Source: Neoalteromonas arenosi
Lineage (GTDB): Bacteria; Pseudomonadota; Gammaproteobacteria; Enterobacterales; Alteromonadaceae
Length of the DNA: 64,000 nucleotides
Direction: 5' to 3'
Assembly: GCF_030362855.1 (NCBI RefSeq)
Contig: NZ_JAUCBP010000006.1
Span: 262,329-326,328 of the forward strand
Shown: piece by piece, positions 7,786 through 17,524 of the stretch
How positions within the stretch are numbered: position 1 is the stretch's first letter
Layout of the letters: each line of letters starts with the position of its first letter
Notes under the pieces: model-generated
The model's database searches: none
What the model saw: only the letters and a program-made list of their open reading frames with translations
What the model was told of the DNA's origin: nothing
Made by a program: the position numbers and the translations under genes

Positions 7786-10593
7786 TTATTCGCTTGCATT
7801 AAAACGAATAATTTCTCGACCAAGCTCGGCGAGCTGTGGCTCTAGTGATGTAGCATCCCCAACTACAATAATGTGCATATCTTGGGGCTGGATCAATGCC
7901 TTAGCTACAAGATTAATCTCTTCAGCGGTTATCCCCTGAATGATCGCAAGCTGCTCCTCAGAAAAGCTTTTATCCAATTCATAGACCAGCAGGTGGCGTA
8001 AAAACCGCGCCTTAGCCGCTGGCGTTTCATAATCCAGAGCATCGCCTTGAGTGTAGGCACTTTTTAGGAACGCCAACTCTTGTGCGGTGATCCCATCGCG
8101 CTTGTATTCCGACATTTCACGCAAAATCTCTTGAATACTCTCTAGTGTATTAGGGGCATTGAAGTCCCCTCCTGCAGCAAAAATACCCAGCGTTTTACCA
8201 CCACTAAAGTAACTATTAGCGCCGTAGGTGTAGCCCTTATCTTCCCGCAAGTTAAGATTGATCCGGCTATTAAAGTGACCACCCAGAGGGAAGTTCATCA
8301 AGCGCGCGCGAAAGTATTCGCCGGTAGCATCGTAGGGCATCGAACGGCGCACTACACTGACCACTGATTGGACTGCGCCGGGCTTATCGACTAAGAACAC
8401 TTTGCCCTCGTTGTGCTCAGGAAATGCTGCGTACGCTGGAATTTCATAGTTTGCAACTGCCCACTCTTTAAGTGGTGCCAATAACCTAACCGCTAACGAT
8501 TGTTCAATGTCACCAACAATCACAATGTTGGCTTTAGCCGGGTTGTAAAATTGCGCGTAAAACGCCTTAACGTCGTCTAACTGAATATTGCTCAGCGTTG
8601 TATAGGTGCCGCCATCAGGCATACTGACGCGGTTTTCCGGACCATATAAAATTGCGCTTTGCGCACGTGACGCGAGCGCATTCGGGTTTTTCATTTGCTG
8701 CTGAATGGCTTGTAAGCTGCGCTGTTTGAGTTGATTAAAATCAGCCTCTAAAAACGCCGGAGAAAATAATTTCTCATAGAGAATATCCAATGTTGCCGGC
8801 AAATTCTTACTGATACTGCTGACATAAATCGTGGTAAAGCGACCAGATGCAGAGAATTGCACGCTACTTCCAAGCTTAGATAATGCATTGGCGAGTTCTA
8901 CATTGCTACGCTGAGTTGTCGATTCATTCATCATCATCGCTGTCATCGACGCTAAGCCCGCTTTGTCAATCGGATCCAATAATGGTCCACCTTCTAGACT
9001 AATTGAGAGGCTTACTGTTGGCGTTTCAGATGTGGTTACACCTAACAAGGGCACATTATCGAGTACTTGTGTTTGCCAAAAGTCCGGTACACTGACAACA
9101 GGAGGTTTACCTTCAGGCGGTATTTGACTGCGGTCAAAAGAATCTTCAATAGGCGTCTGAGCGACCTCTTGAACCGCATCGAACGCAGGAATATCACGAG
9201 CTGGTATTTCATACTGGGGTTTGGCCACAGCAAGCTGCGTTTGCTGCATAGGCACAATACTCAGCACCACCGCTGGATTATTCTTAATGTACTTTTCATA
9301 CACTCGCATGACATCTTCTGCGGTCACTGCGTTGTAGCGATCAATATCGGCCTGTACGAGGTCTGGCTCACCCGCAAAGGTTTGTCCATACGCAAGCATA
9401 CTGACTTTACTGGCTACGCTTTGCAGACTGAATATGGTTCTTGCTTCGATGCTCATCTTAACTCGCTCTAAGTCATCGGGCTGCACACCGCGTTGCTCAA
9501 ACTCAGCAAACGTCTGATGAAAGCGCTCATACAAATCATTCAAATTAGGCTCTACGCCGGGGTTTGCCAATGCTAATAACTGAAACTCACAGGCCAATTC
9601 CCGGCACGGATGTGATACAGCCGCCTGCACAGTGCGTCCGCTAACTACCAGGTTTTTATAGAAGATTGATGTTTTACCACCACCCAGAATATCCGCTAGC
9701 ACATCAAGCGGTGCTTCGTCAGGATGTCTGGCATGAACGGTAGGAAAAGTCATCTGCAAAAACGGTAAATGCACATTGTCTTCAAGGGTCAAATACCGGC
9801 TCTCTGTAAGGGTCACCGGTGTTTTGGGTAAATCTTCGACTTCTGGTCCTCTGGGGATTGGACCAAAGTACTGCTCAACCCATGCCTTTGTTTGGTCAAT
9901 ATCAATATCGCCGCCGATCGTTAAAACGGCATTGTTGGGACCATACCAACGCTTAAAGAAGGCTTTTAAATCATCAACGCCAACGCGCTCTAAATCTTCC
10001 ACGTAGCCGATTACTGGCCACGAATAAGGATGTCCAGCTGGATACAGTGCTTCGCTAGTGCGCTCACTGCGCAAACCGTAGGGTTGATTGTCAACGCGCT
10101 GGGCACGTTCGTTTTTGACGGTATCGCGCTGGTTCTCAAATTTTTCAACCGTAACTGCGGGTAACAAAAATCCCATACGATCAGATTCTAACCACAAGAC
10201 TTTTTCAAGGTGATTGCGCGGTACAGTTTGATAGTAATTTGTGCGGTCAGAGTTAGTGGTCCCGTTCATGTCACCCCCTGCTTCAGTGATCATGGCAAAG
10301 TGCTGTTCATCTGCGACATGCTGGGAGCCTTGAAACATCATATGTTCAAAAAAGTGAGCGAAGCCAGAACGACCAACCACTTCACGCGATGAGCCCACGT
10401 GGTAGGTAACATCAATGTGCACTAGGGGGTCTGAAGTGTCTTGGTGCAGAATTACCGTTAACCCGTTGTCGAGTTGATAACGAGTATGCTCAATACCAAT
10501 CTGCTGAGTTTCATCAGCATTATTACCCTTTGGCGTACTGCAACCCACTAACGTCACAGCGACTAACACAACTAGCCCAATTGTTCTTATCAT
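7786..10593 (-). CDS. M16 family zinc protease, two-domain lipoprotein
   Basis: 935 residues. The N-terminus MIRTIGLVVLVAVTLVGC is a lipoprotein signal with lipobox LVGC (Cys18), so the mature protein is probably an outer- or periplasm-facing lipoprotein. The first half holds the inverted zinc motif HFFEHMMF (HxxEH) and a downstream glutamate region (NERAQRVDNQPYG). The second half (from about residue 500) is the inactive M16_C repeat. It belongs to the pitrilysin / processing-peptidase type found in marine gammaproteobacteria and degrades peptides or small proteins. It is transcribed alone, divergent from the Hpt gene. Confidence 0.93.
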   Translation of the reverse strand: MIRTIGLVVLVAVTLVGCSTPKGNNADETQQIGIEHTRYQLDNGLTVILHQDTSDPLVHIDVTYHVGSSREVVGRSGFAHFFEHMMFQGSQHVADEQHFAMITEAGGDMNGTTNSDRTNYYQTVPRNHLEKVLWLESDRMGFLLPAVTVEKFENQRDTVKNERAQRVDNQPYGLRSERTSEALYPAGHPYSWPVIGYVEDLERVGVDDLKAFFKRWYGPNNAVLTIGGDIDIDQTKAWVEQYFGPIPRGPEVEDLPKTPVTLTESRYLTLEDNVHLPFLQMTFPTVHARHPDEAPLDVLADILGGGKTSIFYKNLVVSGRTVQAAVSHPCRELACEFQLLALANPGVEPNLNDLYERFHQTFAEFEQRGVQPDDLERVKMSIEARTIFSLQSVASKVSMLAYGQTFAGEPDLVQADIDRYNAVTAEDVMRVYEKYIKNNPAVVLSIVPMQQTQLAVAKPQYEIPARDIPAFDAVQEVAQTPIEDSFDRSQIPPEGKPPVVSVPDFWQTQVLDNVPLLGVTTSETPTVSLSISLEGGPLLDPIDKAGLASMTAMMMNESTTQRSNVELANALSKLGSSVQFSASGRFTTIYVSSISKNLPATLDILYEKLFSPAFLEADFNQLKQRSLQAIQQQMKNPNALASRAQSAILYGPENRVSMPDGGTYTTLSNIQLDDVKAFYAQFYNPAKANIVIVGDIEQSLAVRLLAPLKEWAVANYEIPAYAAFPEHNEGKVFLVDKPGAVQSVVSVVRRSMPYDATGEYFRARLMNFPLGGHFNSRINLNLREDKGYTYGANSYFSGGKTLGIFAAGGDFNAPNTLESIQEILREMSEYKRDGITAQELAFLKSAYTQGDALDYETPAAKARFLRHLLVYELDKSFSEEQLAIIQGITAEEINLVAKALIQPQDMHIIVVGDATSLEPQLAELGREIIRFNASE

Positions 10594-10692
10594 TCTTCTA
10601 ACTTCAATCCGTAAATATGAAAACTATACAAGACTACACGATAGCCAATAAATCACGTACACTAAATGCATAACTGACTACTTTGAGCGTCA

Positions 10693-11232
10693 ATGGAACA
10701 GCAAACAAACATAATAAATACTAGTTTCGGCCTCCAGCAGCTAAGTGGCAATGAGACGTTGTACAAACGCCTATTGCTACGCTTTCATGACGAATACCAG
10801 CACAGCGAACGCAAGTTATCGGAAATTCAACAACTAAACAACCTAGAAGCGATGCAATTGCTGGTTCATACGATCAAAGGCGTGAGTGGTAATCTGGGCC
10901 TGGACCTTCTGCACTTGGCAGCAAAGAGCAAAGATCAAGAAATTAAACGTGCCACTGATTGTAACGTCGACTTAGCGCCATTTATTGCGGCGCTAAATAC
11001 TACATTAGAAGCGGTTGTCAGTTATTGCGATGATGGTAGCAACCAAGCGCTATCGAATACCGCTGGCGATGAGGTAATTACCGCGTTGCGTCAACAGCGT
11101 TTTGTATCAGACGAAAAGTTACATGCGTTTCTAGCCGCTAGCGATTTATCTGAACAACAAAAACAAGCCATAGTTACCGCTGTCGATGATTTGGACTACG
11201 CTACAGCAGTCGAGATTATTGACCAAGCATGA
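10693..11232 (+). CDS. Stand-alone Hpt (histidine phosphotransfer) domain protein
   Basis: 179 residues. An Hpt four-helix domain occupies about residues 10-115, with the phosphorylatable histidine in LLVHTIKGVSGNLG (His59). The C-terminal 60 residues are a variable helical tail. Such proteins relay phosphate between a hybrid kinase and a response regulator. The stop overlaps the start of the next gene (ATGA), indicating translational coupling to a pseudouridine synthase, an unexpected partner. The orphan hybrid kinase at 13738 is the nearest possible phosphodonor, but that link is only positional. Confidence 0.85.
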   Translation: MEQQTNIINTSFGLQQLSGNETLYKRLLLRFHDEYQHSERKLSEIQQLNNLEAMQLLVHTIKGVSGNLGLDLLHLAAKSKDQEIKRATDCNVDLAPFIAALNTTLEAVVSYCDDGSNQALSNTAGDEVITALRQQRFVSDEKLHAFLAASDLSEQQKQAIVTAVDDLDYATAVEIIDQA

Positions 11233-11960
11233 CAACGAGTGATGCGCAGCCGCGTCTGCACATCCTCGCAGACACTGAACACTTTCTAGTTATTGATAAA
11301 CCGCCCGGCGTTTGTATGCACTATCAGGACGGTGACAACCCAATTCTGCCAATGCTTGAGGCTCGTGGTTACACTGGCCTGCACTTGGTGCACCGCCTTG
11401 ACACTGCAACCTCAGGACTCTTGCTATTAGCTAAAACAGCAGATGTCGCAGCAGCGCTGTCAGATGCATTTCAGAACCGTCGAGTGCAAAAATTTTATCT
11501 CGCGATAAGTGCGCAAAAACCCAAGAAGAAGCAAGGACATGTTTTAGGTGATTTGAGCAAAGCTCGGCGCGGCAATTATAAGCTGACGCCAGCAACTGAC
11601 AATCCAGCTTATACCCAATTTTTTAGTTATAGCGTTGCCCAACCCGAGTATCCGTCACTGCGTTTATTCGTGCTTAAGCCTCTGACCGGCAAGACCCATC
11701 AATTGCGCGTCAGTTTACAGTCAATCGGTGCACCTATACTCGGCGATGCACGTTATGCGAAGCATGCAAGCGATAGAATGTATCTGCATGCCTATCAACT
11801 CGCCTTTGAGTTGTTTAAAGAGCGCTACAGTTTTTATCGCTACCCCGAACAAGGCGACTGGTTCAATCAAACACAAGTGGTGCAAACGGTCAAAGACCTT
11901 GGGGATCTTGAACAACTCAATTGGCCCCGCCCACTTTCCAAGGCACTACATGCAATATAA
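11229..11960 (+). CDS. RluA-family pseudouridine synthase
   Basis: 243 residues with the RluA catalytic motif HLVHRLDTATSGLLLLAKT (aspartate near residue 58), the early motif VIDKPPGVCMH, and the C-terminal LTGKTHQLRVSLQSIGAPILGD. It isomerises uridines in rRNA or tRNA; the target base cannot be told from sequence. It has no S4 domain and is compact, like the group called TIGR01621 in annotation sets (recollection). It overlaps the Hpt gene by 4 bp and panE by 11 bp, so all three form one coupled operon. Confidence 0.9.
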   Translation: MTTSDAQPRLHILADTEHFLVIDKPPGVCMHYQDGDNPILPMLEARGYTGLHLVHRLDTATSGLLLLAKTADVAAALSDAFQNRRVQKFYLAISAQKPKKKQGHVLGDLSKARRGNYKLTPATDNPAYTQFFSYSVAQPEYPSLRLFVLKPLTGKTHQLRVSLQSIGAPILGDARYAKHASDRMYLHAYQLAFELFKERYSFYRYPEQGDWFNQTQVVQTVKDLGDLEQLNWPRPLSKALHAI

Positions 11961-12840
11961 ACACGTTCACATAGTGGGTAGTGGTGCTTTAGGTAGCGTG
12001 TTAGCTGCACAGGCGGTTAATAAAGGCTATCCAGTCGTTAACCGTCCAAGAAATACGCCAGTACGACAAGTAACACTACTAGATAAAAGACAAGTCGAAC
12101 TCACATTACCTCAGCATCATTGGCCAGAGGATAATTCGCCGCAACTTGTTGTTCTGCCGCTCAAGAGCTACCAAATTGAAGCTGCGCTGACGCAATACGA
12201 AGCGCATTTTTGTACAAACACTCAGGTTCTGCTGGTGCATAACGGGATGCTCGATTGGTCGCAATCAGCATTGGATCAAAAGCCATATCAATTATATGCC
12301 GCATCCACGAGTATCGCAGCATTTAAGCCGTCTCCAACTACTGCCGTTCAAACCGGCGAGGGGGAAACTTTTATCGGTACACTGCAATCGCAGGCCGAGC
12401 CAGCTAGTCTCGAGTATTTAAACACAGTTTGTAATGATCTATTTGGCGATAGTTCAATCAGTATCGATATCCGCCGTACCCAGTGGCAAAAACTAACGAT
12501 TAATAGCCTTATCAACCCACTCACCGCTATCCATGGGTTTCGCAACGGCGAATTACTGAACCCACGCTGGCAGCCGCAGTTACAATTAGTGGCCAACGAG
12601 CTATCAATACTGGCTTGTAAACAAGGTTTTGATGAATCACCCGCATCGATTCTGGGGCGGGCACAACAGGTTATGCAACGCACTGCAGAGAACTTCTCCT
12701 CGATGCAGCAAGATGTCGCCCTTGGCCGCCCTACTGAAATTGATGCTATCAATGGCTATGCGCTGAGCATTGCGAAGCATGCTGGTATCGAGTGCCCGCA
12801 ACTTACTGAACATTATCATGCGGTTAAGGCGTTAGGTTAG
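11950..12840 (+). CDS. panE: 2-dehydropantoate 2-reductase (ketopantoate reductase)
   Basis: 296 residues from ATG 11950, beginning MQYKHVHIVGSGALGSVLAA. This holds the NADP-binding GxGxxG at the very N-terminus, which decides the start; the open frame extends upstream only as a shadow of the pseudouridine synthase gene. Other ApbA/PanE features are VLLVHNGMLDW, the catalytic-lysine segment RRTQWQKLTINSLINPLTA, and EIDAINGYALSIAKHAGI near the C-terminus. It reduces ketopantoate to pantoate for coenzyme A synthesis. It is the last gene of the coupled three-gene operon. Confidence 0.92.
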   Translation: MQYKHVHIVGSGALGSVLAAQAVNKGYPVVNRPRNTPVRQVTLLDKRQVELTLPQHHWPEDNSPQLVVLPLKSYQIEAALTQYEAHFCTNTQVLLVHNGMLDWSQSALDQKPYQLYAASTSIAAFKPSPTTAVQTGEGETFIGTLQSQAEPASLEYLNTVCNDLFGDSSISIDIRRTQWQKLTINSLINPLTAIHGFRNGELLNPRWQPQLQLVANELSILACKQGFDESPASILGRAQQVMQRTAENFSSMQQDVALGRPTEIDAINGYALSIAKHAGIECPQLTEHYHAVKALG

Positions 12841-13737
12841 CCATTGATACAGCGTAAATCCGACGTAACCGTTTAATACTAAGCTAACTCGCGTAGCACA
12901 TGAAAGTTCTTTACTTTACGACATTAAAGCGGGGTTTATAAAAGAACAATTGACACAAACCATTAGAATTTTGTCCGTGCTCAAATTGAGCATAATCTGC
13001 CTTTAGGCTGAGGTTATGTCACGATGTGAAGGTAAATCAACGGAAAACTGGCAAGCCATGATGGCTAATATCAGAGACTATCGTTTTGGTATTCAACTTC
13101 CTCCCTGGCAAAGCGAAAACATGTCCGCGCCCTTTCATACAGAATATTTGCACTTAAAAGATGAAAGGTTAGATAGTGGGTCTAGATTATTGAATGTTGA
13201 TTGACGGGGGTTGCGATTACAAAAATGGTGTTTTTTAAACTTATCCAAGTAGCTATGATGATAAAGACTCCATTATGAATAATGCCTATGCTAAGCGAAT
13301 CAATCTCTCAAATTAAGATAGCTCAAGCATAAGAAAGAAAATGGTCATTAATACCCTAAGAGACAGTCTACTTTTCGGTTGATTTTCCCTCGGTAGTGGT
13401 GTTTCTGTGAAATAATGAAAATTACTCGATCACTTTGCGCATGTTTAACCTGCCTTTAAGTTCAGAAGTGTTGAGCAATCAGCTCAACTTATCCTCTCCG
13501 AAAACTGTTTTTTGTCCGTACAGAGATTGAATATTACCTCTAATCGCCCAAATTGTGTGACGCAAGCAAACTACCGCATCGGGAAGCGGTCAGCATTTTA
13601 CGCTGAACTGCTCGCTTAAGCATCGGCACTCATATACACGTAGCGAGAGAGTATTGAATTATTTATCGTCGAATAATAGGTGCATGACCTTTTTATAAAC
13701 TACACTTCACGAAATAGACGTATTTTTTCTAGCGATT
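12841..13737. other. Long gene-poor spacer
   Basis: About 900 bp, AT-richer than its surroundings, between panE and the hybrid kinase. It has a 62-codon frame (13016-13204) with no recognisable features and several small dyads: GCTCAA-A-TTGAGC at 12979-12991, ACCGC/GCGGT near 13571-13588, and TCAGC/GCTGA just after. I see no RNA gene, transposase remnant or clear promoter. Together with the kinase it may be an insertion relative to related genomes. Confidence 0.5.
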
Positions 13738-15687
13738 GTGAAACAGATAATTAGTGAGTTGACTACGATTGATTCCGGTCATTCTGACATTGGACTAGCC
13801 TTATCTAATGCGTCCTCGGTTCTGTTGTGGGTGGCAGACGTTACTAAACAATGTGTTTTCTTTAATAAAGCGTGGCTGCAATACCGAGGTCGAAGTTTAG
13901 AACAAGAGTATGGTTATGGTTGGGCTGATGGCATTCATGAAGACGACTATGAACGTTGCCTTTCCATATATGTTACTGCATTTGATGCGAGACAGCCTTT
14001 TTCGATGGAGTATCGATTACAACGTAATGACGGCTCATATGGATGGATCCAAGACGATGGTTCACCCTTTTATGACGGATACGGTGAATTTAAGGGTTAT
14101 ATCGGCTCTTGTTTTGACATTACCGAGAGCAAACGCTTATTTGAGGCACTTGAAAAGAAAAGTCAACAGCTAGAAGAGGCTAATCAGCGTTATGAAGAGT
14201 CGGTGAAAGCTGCAAATATCGGATTTTGGGAATGGGATCTAATTAGTAATGAAGTGCGGTTTTCTAGAGAGTACAAACGCCAAATTGGTTACGCTGATGA
14301 TGAGTTTGTCGATGCTTTTGAAAGCTGGGAAAGTAGAGTCCACCCAGATGATCTCCCTGGTACGCTAAAACTTATTGAGAAGAGTATCGACGAATGCACT
14401 AAAAAACATGAAAGTGAATTTCGATTTCAGCATAAAGACGGCCACTATTTGTGGATTTTTTGTCATGCTTCTGTGCTGCAGGATGAAAATGGCAAGCCTG
14501 TCAAAATGATAGGTTCGCATGTCGATATTTCTGACAGAAAAAAAATGGAGAGCGAGCTAATTCAGTCTCAGAAATTGGAGGCGCTAGGGCTTTTGGCAGG
14601 TGGTGTGGCCCACGACTTTAATAATCAGCTAGCAAGTGTGATGGGCTTTGCGGATTTGATTGTGGACAGTAGCGCTCTCTCGCAAGCAAAACAATACGCT
14701 GATAAAATTTCAAGGACTGCGGAGCATGCAAAACACCTGACTAAACAACTGTTGAGTTTTGCAAGAAAGCAGGATATCACCTTCACACCTGTAGATATTC
14801 ATGCTGAGATTTATGCTGTAATTGACCTACTCAGACACTCCATTGATAAGCGGATCAAAATAGAAACAAACCTTACCGCCCCCAGGTTTGTCGTGCTTGC
14901 AGATAAATATTTGTTACAGAATGCACTGTTAAACCTAGGGTTGAACGCAAGTGATGCGATCCACGAATCCGGCTATATTGAGGTATCCACCAACGTAATC
15001 GAAGTAAAAGAGTGTGACCCGCATGCTAGTTTCAGCTCCCTCGAGCCCGGGGAGCATATCTCAATTAAAGTTAGCGATTCTGGCTCTGGGATGTCTGCAG
15101 ATGATATTCAAAAGGCTATGGAACCTTTTTATACGACTAAGCCGCAAGGTAAAGGAACTGGCCTAGGTCTTAGCTCTGTATACGGTTCAGTGCAAAGTTT
15201 TGGTGGCCTTATCAATATAAAAAGTGAGCTTAACGAAGGCTCTACCATCGAAATTATCTTACCCTTGAGCGAATTAATAGCACGAAAGGCCAGCTCAAGT
15301 GACGAGTTAGAGGCTTCTTCAGATGGACGCTCGTTAACTATTTTAGTCGTTGACGATGAGGCCTCTATCCGAGAGGTCTGCGCTGACTTTCTAATTACTC
15401 TTGAGCACACACCACTTTTTGCCTCTGATGGAAGGCACGCAATTGAACTTTACGCACAAAGGTGGCCTGACATCGACTTAGTATTGCTAGATATGATGAT
15501 GCCTGAAATGAACGGACGTGAAACATTGAAAGCGCTCAAAGCAATCAATCCCAATGTAAAGGTCTTAATGTGCTCTGGCTTTATGTCAGATGACACTGTA
15601 GCAGGAATCAAGAAAGAGGGCGCGCTTGATGTAATAGGGAAGCCCTTTAGACTTAGAGAACTAGCAGAGAGGATTTCATCGCTCTGA
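13738..15687 (+). CDS. Hybrid sensor histidine kinase (PAS-PAS-HisKA-HATPase-REC)
   Basis: 649 residues, GTG start. Order: PAS/PAC at about 20-130 (FNKAWLQYRGRS, RNDGSYGWIQDDG, GYIGSCFDITE), a coiled linker, a second PAS/PAC at about 150-270, then HisKA with H-box VAHDFNNQLASVMGF (His292). The ATPase has N, G1 and G2 boxes (NLGLNASDAI, VSDSGSGM, GKGTGLGLSSV), and a C-terminal receiver has phospho-acceptor LLDMMMPEMNG (Asp585) and conserved Lys in GKPF. There are no membrane segments, so it is a soluble sensor. There is no response regulator or output domain nearby. AT-rich codons suggest it may be acquired. Confidence 0.92.
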   Translation: MKQIISELTTIDSGHSDIGLALSNASSVLLWVADVTKQCVFFNKAWLQYRGRSLEQEYGYGWADGIHEDDYERCLSIYVTAFDARQPFSMEYRLQRNDGSYGWIQDDGSPFYDGYGEFKGYIGSCFDITESKRLFEALEKKSQQLEEANQRYEESVKAANIGFWEWDLISNEVRFSREYKRQIGYADDEFVDAFESWESRVHPDDLPGTLKLIEKSIDECTKKHESEFRFQHKDGHYLWIFCHASVLQDENGKPVKMIGSHVDISDRKKMESELIQSQKLEALGLLAGGVAHDFNNQLASVMGFADLIVDSSALSQAKQYADKISRTAEHAKHLTKQLLSFARKQDITFTPVDIHAEIYAVIDLLRHSIDKRIKIETNLTAPRFVVLADKYLLQNALLNLGLNASDAIHESGYIEVSTNVIEVKECDPHASFSSLEPGEHISIKVSDSGSGMSADDIQKAMEPFYTTKPQGKGTGLGLSSVYGSVQSFGGLINIKSELNEGSTIEIILPLSELIARKASSSDELEASSDGRSLTILVVDDEASIREVCADFLITLEHTPLFASDGRHAIELYAQRWPDIDLVLLDMMMPEMNGRETLKALKAINPNVKVLMCSGFMSDDTVAGIKKEGALDVIGKPFRLRELAERISSL

Positions 15688-15803
15688 ATAATAAGCCGGA
15701 TTATTCGAACCAATTCAATAATGTAACGCTCTAATTACCCAAGATAACTTTTCGGACCTACGATATTTGGGGAGGGTGACAAAGACTGTTTGAAGTCGCA
15801 TAA

Positions 15804-15833
15804 AAAATCCGATGCTCCAGAGCATCGGATTTT
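15804..15833 (-). terminator. Terminator of the prfB-lysS operon
   Basis: Near-perfect dyad ATCCGATGCT-CCAG-AGCATCGGAT with A/T flanks. Read on the minus strand it ends in six T, so it suits lysS. It could also stop transcripts from the convergent kinase gene. Confidence 0.8.
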
Positions 15834-15929
15834 GTGAGTTGCAAAAGAGCCGTCGACCGCTCACCGAAATAAATCGTTTAACTGAGCCCTTTCGCCCAAT
15901 GCCGCAGTATTCATTTATAGAAACACGAC

Positions 15930-17510
15930 TTATTGCTCTGGCTTCATATGCGGGAACAAGATTACATCTTTAATCGTTGGGCTATCGGTTAATAGCATTA
16001 CGAGTCGATCGATACCGATCCCCTCACCAGCCGTTGGTGGTAAGCCGTATTCTAATGCGCGAATGTAATCGGCATCAAAATGCATCGCTTCGTCATCACC
16101 GGCATCTTTTTCCGATACCTGTTTTAAAAAGCGCTCAGCTTGGTCTTCCGGATCGTTGAGCTCTGAGAAACCATTAGCAATTTCACGCCCACCGACAAAG
16201 AACTCAAAACGGTCAGTGACAAACGGATTATCATCATTGCGACGCGCAAGTGGCGAAACTTCCCAAGGATACGCCGTTATGAAGGTTGGTTGATCCAGCT
16301 CTTCTTCAGCCGTTGCTTCAAAGATTTCGCATAAGTATTTACCCGCGCCCCAAATACCTTCAACTTCTGGCTCTGTAATATGCAAGCGCTTAGCGACAGC
16401 TTTTAGCGTCTCTAGGTTAGCCTCTGGGTCTTTAATTGCAGTCTCAATTTCCGGCGTAATCTCACCCATTGTATCGACCGGCCAGTGTGCCAATATCGCA
16501 TCATTCATCGTCAAACGCACAAATGGTTTAGCAAAATCATACTCGGTAGTTTGCTCTACTTCGCCGTCGGCGTTTCTAACCGTATTTACAATCAAGTGAG
16601 TACCCAATACATCCTGCGCCACTTGGCGTAACATGTTTTCGGTCAAATCCATCAAGTCATTGTAATCGGCATAGGCTTGATAGAATTCCAACATAGTGAA
16701 CTCTGGATTGTGACGTGTCGAAAGCCCTTCGTTGCGGAAGTTGCGGTTGATTTCAAATACGCGTTCAAAACCACCGACTACCAAGCGCTTGAGATATAAT
16801 TCAGGCGCTATACGCAAGTACATATCGATATCCATGGCATTGTGGTGCGTGATAAAGGGTTTTGCCGTGGCGCCACCGGGGATCACCTGTAACATCGGCG
16901 TTTCAACTTCGAGGTAGTCGCGCTGCGCCAAAAATTGACGGATAGAAGCAACCACTTTGCTGCGAACCACAAAGGTTTTGCGGGTTTGTTCACTCGTGAT
17001 TAAATCAACATAGCGCTGGCGATACTTCGTTTCCTGATCGGCCAGACCGTGGAATTTTTCTGGCAGAGGACGCAATGCTTTAGTAAGCAAAACATATTGC
17101 TCCATATCCACATACAAATCGCCTTTACCCGATTTATGTAAAGTTCCAGCAACGCCAATAATGTCACCAATATCAAGGCTGCCATAGCGCGCTTTGATAT
17201 CTTTCTGGGTATCTTTGCTGGCATACGATTGAATACGACCCGTCATATCTTGCAATAACAAGAACGGCCCACGCTTGGCCATAATACGACCGGCGATACT
17301 GACCTGATTACCCTGCTCTGCTAACGCTTCTTTGTCGAACTCGCCAAATTGCGACTGCAATGCGTCAGCGTAGTGCTCACGGCGGAAATCATTCGGGAAC
17401 CCATTGGCTTTGCACTGCTGACGAATATTGTCGAGTTTGGCACGACGCTCAGCAATCAACTTGTTGTCTTCAAGGTTGTCTTGAGTTGCAGCTTGGTTTT
17501 GTTCAGTCAT
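15930..17510 (-). CDS. lysS: Lysyl-tRNA synthetase, class II
   Basis: 526 residues. An N-terminal OB-fold anticodon-binding domain (about 60-170; [22 protein letters not shown]) precedes a class II catalytic core. Motif 2 is [25 protein letters not shown], and motif 3 lies in the C-terminal [21 protein letters not shown]. It charges tRNA-Lys. It lies 14 bp after prfB, the conserved prfB-lysS operon of gammaproteobacteria. It overlaps no other gene and is followed by a strong terminator. Confidence 0.98.
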   Translation of the reverse strand: MTEQNQAATQDNLEDNKLIAERRAKLDNIRQQCKANGFPNDFRREHYADALQSQFGEFDKEALAEQGNQVSIAGRIMAKRGPFLLLQDMTGRIQSYASKDTQKDIKARYGSLDIGDIIGVAGTLHKSGKGDLYVDMEQYVLLTKALRPLPEKFHGLADQETKYRQRYVDLITSEQTRKTFVVRSKVVASIRQFLAQRDYLEVETPMLQVIPGGATAKPFITHHNAMDIDMYLRIAPELYLKRLVVGGFERVFEINRNFRNEGLSTRHNPEFTMLEFYQAYADYNDLMDLTENMLRQVAQDVLGTHLIVNTVRNADGEVEQTTEYDFAKPFVRLTMNDAILAHWPVDTMGEITPEIETAIKDPEANLETLKAVAKRLHITEPEVEGIWGAGKYLCEIFEATAEEELDQPTFITAYPWEVSPLARRNDDNPFVTDRFEFFVGGREIANGFSELNDPEDQAERFLKQVSEKDAGDDEAMHFDADYIRALEYGLPPTAGEGIGIDRLVMLLTDSPTIKDVILFPHMKPEQ

Positions 17511-17524
17511 TTATGGGTTCCAGT

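Noticed and set aside
13016..13204. 62-codon + strand frame in the panE-kinase spacer
   Set aside because: No ribosome site, no domain, and composition like the surrounding spacer; it is not reported as a gene.
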